This document shows, in pieces, positions 28,608 through 37,492 of a DNA stretch of 64,000 nt. This DNA comes from Pseudomonas tremae (GTDB taxonomy: Bacteria; Pseudomonadota; Gammaproteobacteria; Pseudomonadales; Pseudomonadaceae): assembly GCF_001401155.1 (NCBI RefSeq), contig NZ_LJRO01000384.1:152418-216417 (forward strand), read 5' to 3'. Position 1 is the first letter of the stretch. Every line of letters starts with the position of its first letter. The notes under the pieces are model-generated. The model was not told the origin of the DNA and did not search any database. It was given only the letters and a program-made list of their open reading frames with translations. The position numbers and the translations under genes are program-made.

Positions 28608-28626
28608 ACGAAAAATTATCATTAAC
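28608..28626 (-). promoter_or_regulatory. Fur-box-like site before the second sigma gene
   Basis: On the minus strand GTTAATGATAATTTTTCGT matches the 19-bp Fur consensus at 13 of 19 positions, including two good GATAAT hexamers. It lies 20 bp upstream of the sigma-factor start and predicts iron repression. Confidence 0.6.
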
Positions 28627-28752
28627 GCGAAAGATGACATCAAAACCCATCAGCAGCAAGCGCAGGAGTAACGCAACCGCTGATCTGTCATCGAGAACCA
28701 AAAGGACGAATACCCGGTCAACTTACGCAGAACCATTGAGCAGGTGAATGAT

Positions 28753-29085
28753 ATGGACAATCCTTTTCAGATGATCACGGACACTTTTCACCCCGATTAT
28801 CGGGTGAATCTGAGCATTCAAGGGCTGGACGGCAGCATCATGCTGACTCTTTCCAACGAGTGTGGAGTTGTTGCCAAGCGCCTGATCAGCGCCGCACAGC
28901 GAAACGACCCACAACGCCTGCGCAAGCTTATCGAAAGCGTGCAGTTCGGCATCGCCATCGAGCGCGGCGAGAGTGCGATCAAGTTCCTCGCGGCGATGAC
29001 CGATAACGCGACACTGCAGAAAACAACAATGCCTGCGAATGGTCCGTGGTCACGAAATCAGGCAACGGTGACCGCCGGGGCTTGA
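28753..29085 (+). CDS. DUF3509 domain protein
   Basis: This 110-residue protein ('MDNPFQMITDTFHPDYRVNLSIQ...') belongs to a Pseudomonas family of small proteins of unknown function, DUF3509. The ATG at 28753 has AGGTGA about 8 bp upstream. No signal or membrane segment is visible. It is divergent from the second FecI gene, and the shared region holds a Fur-like site, so iron control is possible but unproven. Confidence 0.8.
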   Translation: MDNPFQMITDTFHPDYRVNLSIQGLDGSIMLTLSNECGVVAKRLISAAQRNDPQRLRKLIESVQFGIAIERGESAIKFLAAMTDNATLQKTTMPANGPWSRNQATVTAGA

Positions 29086-29104
29086 TGCGCACTCACCCTG
29101 ACCA

Positions 29105-29230
29105 TCAGTCTTTCTTGCTGTAAACAGGTGAGCCTGGCATTGGCTTGCCTGTTTTGGGGTCGAGCATCATGGCCTTGGCCAGTTGCTCGATCAACGCTTC
29201 GGAGTGCTTGGGTGGCTGGATGCTCCGCAT
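29105..29230 (-). CDS. Small protein, 41 aa (candidate gene)
   Basis: The frame reads M-R-S-I then 'QPPKHSEALIEQLAKAMMLD' and continues with 'PKTGKPMPGSPVYSKKD' before TGA. It has natural amino-acid usage with an amphipathic helix and a Pro/Lys tail, and looks like a real short protein. The ATG at 29230 lacks an obvious ribosome site. It lies just after the DUF3509 gene on the other strand. Function is unknown; it could be the remnant of a longer gene. Confidence 0.5.
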   Translation of the reverse strand: MRSIQPPKHSEALIEQLAKAMMLDPKTGKPMPGSPVYSKKD

Positions 29231-29467
29231 CGCTTAGCTTGAAATGTCCAAGCATATTGCCGTTTTGCAAGTTGATGTAACCCGCCCCTGAAGCAGCAAA
29301 CCATCTCGGAAGTGAACATAATCAAGGCCTTGCGCCACCACGTGCCCTCCCTCAGGTTCAGCAAAAGTACAGATACGACCTGCTAAAACAATCCTTGCAG
29401 AAACATTCGAGCGACTGGGCATGACGTTCAGCGCCACTGCACCTGCGGATGATTCCGAGGAGGCAAC

Positions 29468-29800
29468 ATGTTCTTACGTTACGGGGTATTGATCGCATCG
29501 CTTGCGATAGCGTCAGGTTGTGTCGAGGAGCGGGTCGTGCATGAACGATCACACGTACATCATGAATACGTCGAGGAAGTGATTGCGCCGCAAGCGCCAC
29601 CAGAACGCGTGATCGAAGTGGAGCCTGCGCCTCGCGCCGGCTATGTATGGGCACGCGGTTACTGGCACTGGAACGGTGAGCGATACGTGCCGGTTCACGG
29701 TCACTGGGAAGCGGAACGTCCCGGTTATCGCTATGTGCATCCGCACTGGGAAAGCGCGGGTGATGGCTGGCACTGGCATGCCGGAGCCTGGCTCAACTAG
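29468..29800 (+). CDS. YXWGXW/WXXGXW-repeat lipoprotein
   Basis: This 110-residue exported protein has a lipobox 'LAIASGC' (Cys at about residue 18) and repeats rich in Trp, Tyr, His and Gly: 'YVWARGYWHWNGERYVPVHGHW', with later 'VHPHWE' and 'GWHWHAGAWLN'. Such BcpO-like repeat lipoproteins are common in Proteobacteria and their role is unknown. A GAGG site precedes the ATG. It is convergent with the psiE gene. Confidence 0.85.
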   Translation: MFLRYGVLIASLAIASGCVEERVVHERSHVHHEYVEEVIAPQAPPERVIEVEPAPRAGYVWARGYWHWNGERYVPVHGHWEAERPGYRYVHPHWESAGDGWHWHAGAWLN

Positions 29801-29861
29801 GCATCTCTTATCGGTGACAGGCGCTTGGCGACATCTTTCATGGATGCCGCCAGTGCGTCGA

Positions 29862-30350
29862 TCAGACCTCGCCTTTCTCTTCCGTCACGGCACCTTTGAC
29901 CGCGCTGGATGAGTCGGGGATTTTTGCCGAAGGGTATTTGTACGATGCATAGCGTACAACCAGAATCGCGAACGCCAGCAGCAGAATACCGCCGCACAGG
30001 TAGATGATGCCGATGTCGGGCGGGTTGTGGTGGGACACGTCGGAAATCAACAGGCGAGTCAGTGCGGTGATCGCGACGTAGATCAGAAAACGCACGGGCA
30101 TGTGGTTGGTCTTGAAATAAATCCCGGTCATCGCCCCCAGCTCCAGGTAGATGAACAGCAGCAGAATGTCATCAACGGTGACGTTGCCTTTCTCGATCAT
30201 TCCCAAAAAAGCGACTACTGATGCCCAGGCGGTGATTGCGCCGATCGCGAACAGCGCCAGAAAGTGAAAGCTTTCGACACACAGGTTGCCCAGTGACTCG
30301 GCCTGGCCATGCACACGGTGCCTTATCTTTACTGCCCATTTGTTTCCCAT
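29862..30350 (-). CDS. PsiE-family phosphate-starvation-inducible membrane protein
   Basis: This 162-residue protein has four hydrophobic helices ('FHFLALFAIGAITAWASVVAFL', 'ILLLFIYLELGAMTGIYF', 'RFLIYVAITALTRLLI', 'GIIYLCGGILLLAFAILVV'; each given as a segment) and the conserved 'FIYLELGAMTGIYFKTNHMPVRFLIYVA' PsiE core read in parts. E. coli PsiE is Pho-regulated and its function is unknown. It is a single gene, divergent from the yebG region. No Pho box was identified. Confidence 0.85.
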   Translation of the reverse strand: MGNKWAVKIRHRVHGQAESLGNLCVESFHFLALFAIGAITAWASVVAFLGMIEKGNVTVDDILLLFIYLELGAMTGIYFKTNHMPVRFLIYVAITALTRLLISDVSHHNPPDIGIIYLCGGILLLAFAILVVRYASYKYPSAKIPDSSSAVKGAVTEEKGEV

Positions 30351-30532
30351 GACGCTCTACCTCTGAACCTTCGTTTATGCCGATCGGATGATGCCGAGGA
30401 CTGATGACCTTTTGTAGCCTGCTTTCTAAAGCAGGAACAGGGCCATAGGCTATGGTTGAGAGCGTGACGGGATGTCGCAAGGCACATTTGCAGCGGAAAA
30501 AAGGTAGTCAAAGGCCATCATTCATACAGTGC

Positions 30533-30569
30533 TTGATTGCAATCCTGTTTTTACTGTATAAAAACACAG
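30533..30569 (+). promoter_or_regulatory. Sigma-70 promoter overlapped by a LexA (SOS) box
   Basis: CTGTATAAAAACACAG (30554-30569) fits CTG-N10-CAG. It covers the -10 TATAAA (30557-30562); a -35-like TTGATT lies at 30533-30538 with an 18-bp spacer. LexA would block this promoter of yebG, which is an SOS gene in E. coli. Confidence 0.85.
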
Positions 30570-30649
30570 TACTCAGGGATTCACATGCATACGCGTCGGT
30601 GAACAGCCTTCAACGGGGTGCCCTGCTCTACCTGACCGGCACGCTGGTC

Positions 30650-30715
30650 ATGCACGATCACTGCTGTTGCATCACCCGCTGGTCAGAGCGTGAAGCGCTG
30701 AACGTCCGGGTCTAG
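30650..30715 (+). CDS. Possible 21-codon Cys-rich leader ORF (low confidence)
   Basis: A short frame starts ATG-CAC-GAT-CAC and encodes 'MHDHCCCITRW...', with three consecutive Cys codons. It ends 34 bp before yebG, in the leader between the LexA box and the gene. No convincing ribosome site is visible, so translation is doubtful. The same frame could also start at GTG 30599. Confidence 0.2.
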   Translation: MHDHCCCITRWSEREALNVRV

Positions 30716-30749
30716 CCCTTTCAACACTGGATAAGACGACGAGGCCAAA

Positions 30750-31016
30750 ATGGCTGTTGAAACCCTTTACCGCAGTACCCGCGATCTGGAGACTACTTTC
30801 GTGGACCGTAAACTCGCCGATGCGCACGATCAAATGCTCGAGCTGGCCGAGCTTCTCACTGACGTCCTGGTCAAGAACGTACCGGGGATTTCCGAGAAGC
30901 ACGCAGAGGACGCGAGCATTTACATGGCGAAAAACCGGGCTGTCTTCGCAGCGGCGTTCAAAAACAACGCCACGGCGCTCAACGAGCTGTCGGAGCCTTC
31001 CGCTGCGCAGAGCTGA
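30750..31016 (+). CDS. yebG: YebG-family SOS protein
   Basis: This 88-residue protein ('MAVETLYRSTRDLETTFVDRK') aligns by eye with YebG, a small DNA-damage-inducible protein of unknown biochemical role. A LexA box overlaps a promoter about 190 bp upstream, as expected for the family. It is a single gene. Confidence 0.88.
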   Translation: MAVETLYRSTRDLETTFVDRKLADAHDQMLELAELLTDVLVKNVPGISEKHAEDASIYMAKNRAVFAAAFKNNATALNELSEPSAAQS

Positions 31017-31723
31017 CAGCCACCGTGGATAGCGGCCTTTCGCAGGGGGGTCGCTAATCATTCTCATTTATAGATTGCTCAGAGGCGTGGCACCTGCTAC
31101 AACTCCACCCCTCATACATTCAAATGAATAGTTTCACGCCAACAGTATGTAACGCGACATATGCACTCCTCGCTTTGCCCCTTCGCTTCGGCAACCTTAC
31201 ATATTAAAGTTCCTCACCGTCATAATAGCAGCGCCATTTTTGTGAACCGCATTTCTGTAAATGTCATTAAACAGGCGTCAGGATTTTGCTGTAGTGAGGG
31301 ACTTCACAGTGCGCCATTTTTTATTTGAACTTTTTGCCATCACCGACACTTTGCATCGCACCTAGTCACACTTTAAAACTCATCAAGCCCGCGCCACTGC
31401 GGAGCTAAACCCCTGCAATCACTGGCCGAAACGCCCAACCAGGGCCATTAAACCTTCCACTGACCGTGCTTAAAAATGAAAGTTCAGACCAATCAACACA
31501 TTGAAAAATAGTTAATAAAAAGTTTGGCTTTGCTAATTTCTTCTGCTAATAATCCGACCAAATCCGGGTAACAAGGCAAATGGCTACATCACACTGAAGT
31601 GAACATCGAGTATTAACTCCGATTTTTCCCGCCCGAGAAATTCATCAACTCGCACACCCAACGAGCTGTCCGCAGCCCGGACTCATTGCTGTGCAGAGCG
31701 CTAGACAGCGCTGGAGGAAATCA
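31017..31723. other. 707-bp intergenic region with a Fur box and AT-rich promoter zone
   Basis: No credible ORF is visible. A Fur-like site lies at 31052-31066. The later part (about 31480-31580) is AT-rich with a weak sigma-70-like TTGGCT and TAATAA at 17-bp spacing. The leader of the exopolysaccharide operon probably lies here. No clear terminator or known sRNA was recognised. Confidence 0.6.
31052..31066 (-). promoter_or_regulatory. Fur-box-like site
   Basis: Reverse strand TGAGAATGATTAGCG matches the 7-1-7 Fur consensus at 11 of 14 positions. It lies 36 bp after yebG and about 660 bp before the exopolysaccharide operon. Its target is not evident; an unannotated small RNA is possible. Confidence 0.5.
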
Positions 31724-32974
31724 ATGGCTGGTCAGCACCCCAGAATGAAGGTTCTTTCAATCTTTGGCACTCGTCCAGAGGCCATCAAGATGGCTCCTCT
31801 GGTCAGAGCTCTGGCCGCCGAGCCAGGTATCGATTCGAGAATCTGCATCACTGGCCAGCATCAAAGCATGCTGCAGCAGGTACTGGACATGTTCGAGCTC
31901 AAGGCTGATTACAGCCTTGATGTGATGCGCCCTGAGCAGACTCTGAATTCCCTGACCGCTGCGCTTTACGCGGCCATCGACCCGATTCTTGACGAGTTGA
32001 AGCCAGACAAGGTTCTGGTACACGGCGACACGACCTCAGCAATGGTGGCTGCCATGTCGGCGTTTCACCGCCGCATTCCCATTGGTCACGTCGAAGCCGG
32101 CTTGCGTACGGGCGACATTCGTCAGCCTTGGCCTGAAGAGATGAATCGTCGCTGCATCGACCTGATCTCCGATCATCTGTTTGCCCCCACTGCCGAGTCG
32201 CGCCGCAACGTGCTGGGCGAGCGCCTGCAAGGTGTGTCCTTTGTGACAGGTAATACGGTCATCGACGCATTGCATCTGACGGCCGAGCGGATCGACAGCA
32301 ACCGCCAGTTGCGCCATGCGCTTGATCGCCAATTCTCGTTTCTGGTGCCTGAACGCAAGGTCCTGGTGGTCACCGGACATCGTCGCGAGAACTTCGGTGA
32401 TGGCTTCCTTAATATCTGCAAAGCCCTGGCTGAGCTGGCCCGGCGCGACGATATCCAGATCGTTTACCCGGTACACCTGAACCCCAATGTTCTGGGTCCG
32501 GTGACCGAACATCTGGGTGATCTGCCCAACGTTCATCTGATCAAGCCGCTTGATTACCTGTCGTTCGTGCGTCTGATGCAGCGCGCCCACGTGATTCTCA
32601 CCGACTCCGGCGGCGTGCAGGAAGAAGCACCGTCACTGGGCAAGCCGGTGCTGGTCATGCGCGACGTCACCGAGCGCCCGGAAGCCGTTGCTGCAGGCAC
32701 CGTGCGCTTGGTAGGCACAGAGCCGGACGCGATTATTCGCGGCGTGAATGCGCTGTTTGATGACCAGATTCTCTGGCAGAACGCGTCACGTGCAGCCAAC
32801 CCGTACGGAGACGGCAGAGCCAGTGCGCGCATTGTCGACGCACTGATGGGCCGTCCGGTAGAAGAATTTGTCGCTGAGTTGCCGCGTCAACGTCTCGACC
32901 TGCACAGTGCTCAGCCTGACACCCATATCAAGCCTCAGCACCAGCACGTCCAGATGCGCTCGATGGCCGGCTAG
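31724..32974 (+). CDS. wecB: UDP-N-acetylglucosamine 2-epimerase (WecB/MnaA)
   Basis: This 416-residue cytosolic enzyme converts UDP-GlcNAc to UDP-ManNAc. Signatures are 'SIFGTRPEAIKMAPLVRAL' (N-terminus), 'VLVHGDTTSAM', 'GHVEAGLRTGD', 'TGHRRENFGDG' and 'LTDSGGVQEEAPSLGKP'. The ATG at 31724 is set by a perfect GGAGGAAA ribosome site 3 bp upstream; a GTG 33 bp earlier is not needed. It heads the NfrB/BcsB-like exopolysaccharide locus. In E. coli WecB is required for the NfrAB glycan, so it probably supplies ManNAc here. The C-terminal His/Gln-rich tail is longer than usual. Confidence 0.95.
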   Translation: MAGQHPRMKVLSIFGTRPEAIKMAPLVRALAAEPGIDSRICITGQHQSMLQQVLDMFELKADYSLDVMRPEQTLNSLTAALYAAIDPILDELKPDKVLVHGDTTSAMVAAMSAFHRRIPIGHVEAGLRTGDIRQPWPEEMNRRCIDLISDHLFAPTAESRRNVLGERLQGVSFVTGNTVIDALHLTAERIDSNRQLRHALDRQFSFLVPERKVLVVTGHRRENFGDGFLNICKALAELARRDDIQIVYPVHLNPNVLGPVTEHLGDLPNVHLIKPLDYLSFVRLMQRAHVILTDSGGVQEEAPSLGKPVLVMRDVTERPEAVAAGTVRLVGTEPDAIIRGVNALFDDQILWQNASRAANPYGDGRASARIVDALMGRPVEEFVAELPRQRLDLHSAQPDTHIKPQHQHVQMRSMAG

Positions 32975-33145
32975 ATAAAAACTGCGCATTGCGCATTCAG
33001 CACACACCAACACCTAACGAATTCGCAGGATGCAGTCGGCAAGCGTAACGGGTATCTGACTTTGGTCAGGTACCCGAAAACGTTTATGCGGATCAGTAGC
33101 CTGCATCAAGACCCAGGGCCTTGAGCCCTTAGCGAGATCTGTCCG

Positions 33146-35359
33146 ATGAAATCTTCCGTTACCGTAAACACGGGCGCGTTGAACGTCCTTGCCTGCGGGA
33201 TGACCCTGCTGGCGCTGATGCCTGCATTCGCCCTGGCTGCAGAAAGCCCTCTGACCCAGGCGATCAACAGGATCACTGCCGACAATCGTCAGGAACGAGT
33301 GATCGAGCTGAGCGAGCTGGGTATTGATCGCCCGATCATCCTCGGAGCCACTGACGCGCGCCGGGAGCTTTACCTGCCGGTGCCAGCCAATGTGCCGCTG
33401 ACCGATGCAACGCTGAACTTCGACGCCAGCTACCTGAACGGTGAAGCTGGCCGCAACACATTGTTGCTGTCGCTGGACGGTTATCCGGTTCGTGCAATGG
33501 GCCTCAACGAAGAACAGGGCAATGCCAGTACGGTTTTGGGTGTTGACAAGGCGGCGCGGGAAAACGGCTCGGTCCGGTTGGGCATTGCCTGGACCTCGGT
33601 CATTTCGAAGGTGCTCTGCGAAGACCAGCGCGCCATCGGTAACGTACTGCGCATCGATCCGCACACGCGCTTGACTTACAGCTACGACGCAAGCCAGTTG
33701 CAGGATGTAGGTGCGGCATGGAATGCCATGCCGGGCAAGCCGGGCCTGATGGTCGCGCCCGGCACGTTGTCCAGTGCCAGCTACGACGCCGCATGGCGTC
33801 TGGGTGTGGCGCTGGAAAGAATCGGCAAACAGGCGCGCATCCTGCCATTCCCGGCAGTTCAGGACAGCGTGGACCTGAGCAACCTGAACATCCCTGCAGA
33901 ACTCAAGCAAATACCCGCGTTTGCCAGCCTCGACGGCAAAGGCCAGTACACGTTGCGCGACCCGGCAGAAATCGGCGCCTTGCTGATGCTCGGTCAAACC
34001 CCTGCGTTGCAGGCGGACATGGCCATCAGCGATCCGCAATTGCTCAAGGCAATCGATGATGCACTGAACGCCCTTCAGGCACAGGTGCAGGGCCTCGATG
34101 CATCGGCTGCCAGCGCGCTGGGCCAGTGGCGCGAGCGTCATATCAAGCAACCGCTCGCCAACAGCTCCGAGGACGTAAGCCTGGCCCTGCTGGGCAATCG
34201 TGCGCTGTTGATGATCAAGCCTGAGTCGGCCAGCAAGGCCATCGGCCTGTTCAGCTCGGCGTGGAACAAACTGGCACGCAATCGCCAGTTGACCATTGGC
34301 GAAGAGGCAGCCATGCCCCTCAGCGAAGACGGTCGTGTTGCGCTGACCCGTCTCGGCGGCAAGCCCGGTACGGTCGATGTACTGGCGAAAACCGACTGGA
34401 GCGCCTCGTTCCCGCTGGGCAGTGTGGCCTATGACGGTCGCGTACCGGTGACCGCGATGATAGACGTCGCCGCGGCACCCGGCGCGTCGGGAACACCGCC
34501 GGTTGCGACGCTGTTCCTCAACGATTACCTGATCGGCGCCATGCAACTGACTGCCGACGGCAAAAAGGAACGCATCGAAGCCAGAATTCCGCAATACGCG
34601 CTGGCAGCGCAGAACACCCTGCGGGTCTCCTTCCAGCGTCAGCCGGTCAGCAACCAGTGCCTGGAAACGCCTCAGGCCTTTCCGATTTCGGTACTGCCGA
34701 CCAGCCACGTAGTGTTGGACAAGATCACCCCCGACGAGAATTTCTCGGGCATGGCGGCGCGGTTTGCGACCGACACTCAGGTGATGGTGCCTAAAGGTTA
34801 TCTCGAGCGCCCGGCCAGCAGCCTGCCGCAGGTCATTCGTATCGCCAGTGCCTCAGGGGTCTCGCCACTGCGTGCGCAACTCAGTGTCAGCGACGATGCA
34901 AGCGTTGCGGTAGCACCGGGCAAATCCTTCCTGGCGTTTGAGTTGCCGATCAAAGACGGCGCCGAGTCAGTCAAGGCAAGCAGCGATGGGCACCTGCTGA
35001 TCAATCACAAAGAGCAAACGCTGCTCGACCTCAAGTCCCTGAATCATGTGGCCTCGTTGCAAGTGATCGAAGCTGGCGGTCAGCACGGCATGGTCTATCG
35101 CACCCTGGGCGGTCAGGCACCGGTCTTCGAGCGTCCGGTATTGCTGGAGCGCGGCAATGCTGCACTGCTGTCCGACAGCGGCTCGCTCGCCACCTTTGAC
35201 GCCAAGGATCCGACTGGCAGCCAGATGATCGAGGACGAAGAAGTCACCGGCATTGAAGCCTGGCGCAAACCGTCGCTGCTGTGGCTGATTCCGGCCGGCA
35301 TCGTGCTCTTTCTCATTCTGTTGCTGGCTGGCCGTAGCGCCCGTCGCAATCGCTCGTAA
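33146..35359 (+). CDS. BcsB-like periplasmic exopolysaccharide subunit
   Basis: This 737-residue protein has a signal peptide (about 1-32, 'LLALMPAFALA'), a large beta-rich periplasmic body and one C-terminal membrane helix ('LLWLIPAGIVLFLILLLAG', about 710-730) followed by a basic tail. Blocks such as 'RELYLPVPANVPLTDATLNFDASYLN' (read in parts), 'ESASKAIGLFSSAWNKLA' and 'LRVSFQRQP' match cellulose synthase subunit BcsB, which guides the nascent glycan through the periplasm. It is 13 bp upstream of the NfrB-like synthase, so it probably forms a complex with it. BcsB is not part of the E. coli nfr operon, which makes the combination unusual. Confidence 0.85.
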   Translation: MKSSVTVNTGALNVLACGMTLLALMPAFALAAESPLTQAINRITADNRQERVIELSELGIDRPIILGATDARRELYLPVPANVPLTDATLNFDASYLNGEAGRNTLLLSLDGYPVRAMGLNEEQGNASTVLGVDKAARENGSVRLGIAWTSVISKVLCEDQRAIGNVLRIDPHTRLTYSYDASQLQDVGAAWNAMPGKPGLMVAPGTLSSASYDAAWRLGVALERIGKQARILPFPAVQDSVDLSNLNIPAELKQIPAFASLDGKGQYTLRDPAEIGALLMLGQTPALQADMAISDPQLLKAIDDALNALQAQVQGLDASAASALGQWRERHIKQPLANSSEDVSLALLGNRALLMIKPESASKAIGLFSSAWNKLARNRQLTIGEEAAMPLSEDGRVALTRLGGKPGTVDVLAKTDWSASFPLGSVAYDGRVPVTAMIDVAAAPGASGTPPVATLFLNDYLIGAMQLTADGKKERIEARIPQYALAAQNTLRVSFQRQPVSNQCLETPQAFPISVLPTSHVVLDKITPDENFSGMAARFATDTQVMVPKGYLERPASSLPQVIRIASASGVSPLRAQLSVSDDASVAVAPGKSFLAFELPIKDGAESVKASSDGHLLINHKEQTLLDLKSLNHVASLQVIEAGGQHGMVYRTLGGQAPVFERPVLLERGNAALLSDSGSLATFDAKDPTGSQMIEDEEVTGIEAWRKPSLLWLIPAGIVLFLILLLAGRSARRNRS

Positions 35360-35371
35360 CGGGTCGCCTCA

Positions 35372-37492
35372 ATGACGTCGCTTTATTGGCCTTACTGGCT
35401 GGCCCATTACTACAGCGTGCTGGAAGTCGCGACGATCATCGTCGGGCTGATCATTCTCGTCTCGAGTATTGACGACCTGATCATCGACATCTGGTACTGG
35501 GCCAGGCGGCTGTACCGCAAGTTCACCGCCGAACGCCGCTACCGGCCGCTGACCGCCGAACAACTGATTGCCCGCGACGAACAGCCGCTGGCAATCATGG
35601 TCCCGGCATGGCTGGAATACGACGTCATCGCGCCGATGATCGAGAACATGGTGTCGACGCTCGATTACCAGAACTACGTGGTTTTCGTCGGCACTTACAT
35701 CAACGACCAGCGCACCATAGATGAAGTGGAGCGCATGCGCCGTCGCTATAAGCAGTTGCACCGTGTGGAAGTGCCGCATGACGGTCCGACCTGCAAGGCT
35801 GATTGCCTGAACTGGGTAATTCAGGCGATCTTCCTGTACGAGAAGACGCATGCCGTGCAATTCGCCGGGACCATCCTGCACGACAGCGAAGACGTATTGC
35901 ACCCGCTTGAGTTGCGCCTGTTCAATTACCTGTTGCCGCGCAAGGACATGATCCAGTTGCCGGTGGTATCGCTTGAGCGCAACTGGTACGAATGGGTAGC
36001 CGGCACCTACATGGACGAGTTTGCCGAATGGCACGGCAAGGACCTGGTGGTCCGCGAAAGCATGACCGATACCGTGCCGTCGGCCGGTGTCGGTACGTGC
36101 TTCTCGCGGCGTGCACTGATGGTGCTGGCCGAAGAAAACCAGAATCAGCCGTTCAACACCGAAAGCCTTACCGAGGACTACGATGTAGGCGCCCGACTGG
36201 CGAAGTACGGCATGCAGGCGATCTTTGTGCGTTTCCCGGTGCAGTTTCGGGTGTTGCGCAAGTCGTGGTTCCGCAAGCCATATGAATCAACGCTGGAAAT
36301 GCCGCTTTGTGTCCGCGAGTTCTTTCCGGACACGTTTCGCACTGCGTTTCGTCAGAAAGCGCGCTGGACCTTGGGCATCGGCCTGCAAGGCTGGGAGCAG
36401 ATGGGATGGACCGGCTCGCTGGCAAACCGTTACCTGCTGTTTCGCGACCGCAAGGGCGTAGTGACGTCGTTTATCAGCATCATCGCGTACCTGATCCTCA
36501 TTCAGTTGCTGGCGCTGATCGTTCTGCGCTCCAGTGGCGTCTGGAACACCAGTTTCCCGACACCGTTCGAAACCACCGGGCTGATTCAATACCTGCTGGT
36601 GGCCAACGGCATTGCACTGTTGTGGCGGATTGCACATCGCTGCTACTTCACCACTGCGCTGTATGGCTGGCAGCACGGCTTGCTGTCCATACCGCGCATG
36701 GTGGTCGGCAACTTCGTCAATTTCATGGCTGCGGCACGGGCCTGGCGAATGTTTCTGGTCGGCAAGGTGCTCAATCGCAAACTGGTCTGGGACAAGACCA
36801 TGCACGACTTCCCGTCCACCGACCTGGTAGCCGTCGCACCCCGGCGTCTGGGCAGCGTGCTGCTGTCCTGGCAAGCCATCAACGATGAAAGGCTTCAGAC
36901 CGCGTTGGCCGAGCAACAGACTCGCCAGATGCCGCTGGGCCGTATTCTGCTCAGCCACGGCTGGCTTGACGATGAAACCCTGGCAGAAGCCATCGCCTTT
37001 CAAAACGATCTGCCGCGGGTGTTCGACATTGCCGGCAAACGCTCCGCGAACAACCCGCTGGCCGATGAGTTCTGCGTGCGCTGGCGTGTCGTGCCGTTGC
37101 AGATCAATGCGCTGGGTCGCCAGGAAATCGCTGTGGCGAGCCCGCTTTCAGAAGAGGGGCTGCAACAGATTACCGAGCAACTGGGCGCCGAACCGGTGCA
37201 GTTGATTGCACGCGAAAGCGATATCGTCACGCAGTTGCGTCAGCTCAACGCAGTTGACGGGCTGCCATTGCCATCGGCAGCTCCGTTGCTGGGCGATCTG
37301 CTGGTCGAACAAGGCTTGTTGGACCGCGAAGTATTCCGCAAAGCCATGCTCGGCTACCGACCGCATGTACATGGCCGAATCGGCGATTACCTGGTCGATA
37401 TCGGCGTGCTGCCACGCGCAACTATCGAAGAAGCTGTGGCACGTCAGCACAACCATTACCAATCTGATGCTCAAACGGAGCAGCCACTATGA
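35372..37492 (+). CDS. nfrB: NfrB-like inner-membrane glycosyltransferase with C-terminal MshEN domains
   Basis: This 706-residue processive GT2 synthase has an N-terminal membrane segment ('VATIIVGLIILVSSI') and a GT2 domain with 'HDSED' (H170-D174), 'TED' (267-269) and the QxxRW motif Q328-W332. Membrane helices follow at about 365-440. From residue 492 there is a MshEN region with two 24-residue motifs (492-515 and 521-544) and the diagnostic 5-residue gap. A second, more diverged pair lies at 639-662 and 669-692 with a 6-residue gap. MshEN domains bind c-di-GMP, and E. coli NfrB is c-di-GMP-controlled. Its TGA overlaps the ATG of the NfrA-like gene. I infer ManNAc-containing glycan polymerisation. 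Confidence 0.9.
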   Translation: MTSLYWPYWLAHYYSVLEVATIIVGLIILVSSIDDLIIDIWYWARRLYRKFTAERRYRPLTAEQLIARDEQPLAIMVPAWLEYDVIAPMIENMVSTLDYQNYVVFVGTYINDQRTIDEVERMRRRYKQLHRVEVPHDGPTCKADCLNWVIQAIFLYEKTHAVQFAGTILHDSEDVLHPLELRLFNYLLPRKDMIQLPVVSLERNWYEWVAGTYMDEFAEWHGKDLVVRESMTDTVPSAGVGTCFSRRALMVLAEENQNQPFNTESLTEDYDVGARLAKYGMQAIFVRFPVQFRVLRKSWFRKPYESTLEMPLCVREFFPDTFRTAFRQKARWTLGIGLQGWEQMGWTGSLANRYLLFRDRKGVVTSFISIIAYLILIQLLALIVLRSSGVWNTSFPTPFETTGLIQYLLVANGIALLWRIAHRCYFTTALYGWQHGLLSIPRMVVGNFVNFMAAARAWRMFLVGKVLNRKLVWDKTMHDFPSTDLVAVAPRRLGSVLLSWQAINDERLQTALAEQQTRQMPLGRILLSHGWLDDETLAEAIAFQNDLPRVFDIAGKRSANNPLADEFCVRWRVVPLQINALGRQEIAVASPLSEEGLQQITEQLGAEPVQLIARESDIVTQLRQLNAVDGLPLPSAAPLLGDLLVEQGLLDREVFRKAMLGYRPHVHGRIGDYLVDIGVLPRATIEEAVARQHNHYQSDAQTEQPL

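Noticed and set aside
31081..31110. RpoN promoter-like TGGCAC near the yebG downstream region
   Set aside because: The -12 element (TTGC) is not correctly spaced, so it does not fit the consensus.
31052..31150. PrrF-type small RNA behind the Fur box
   Set aside because: I could not recognise a conserved core or a terminator, so the assignment would be a guess.
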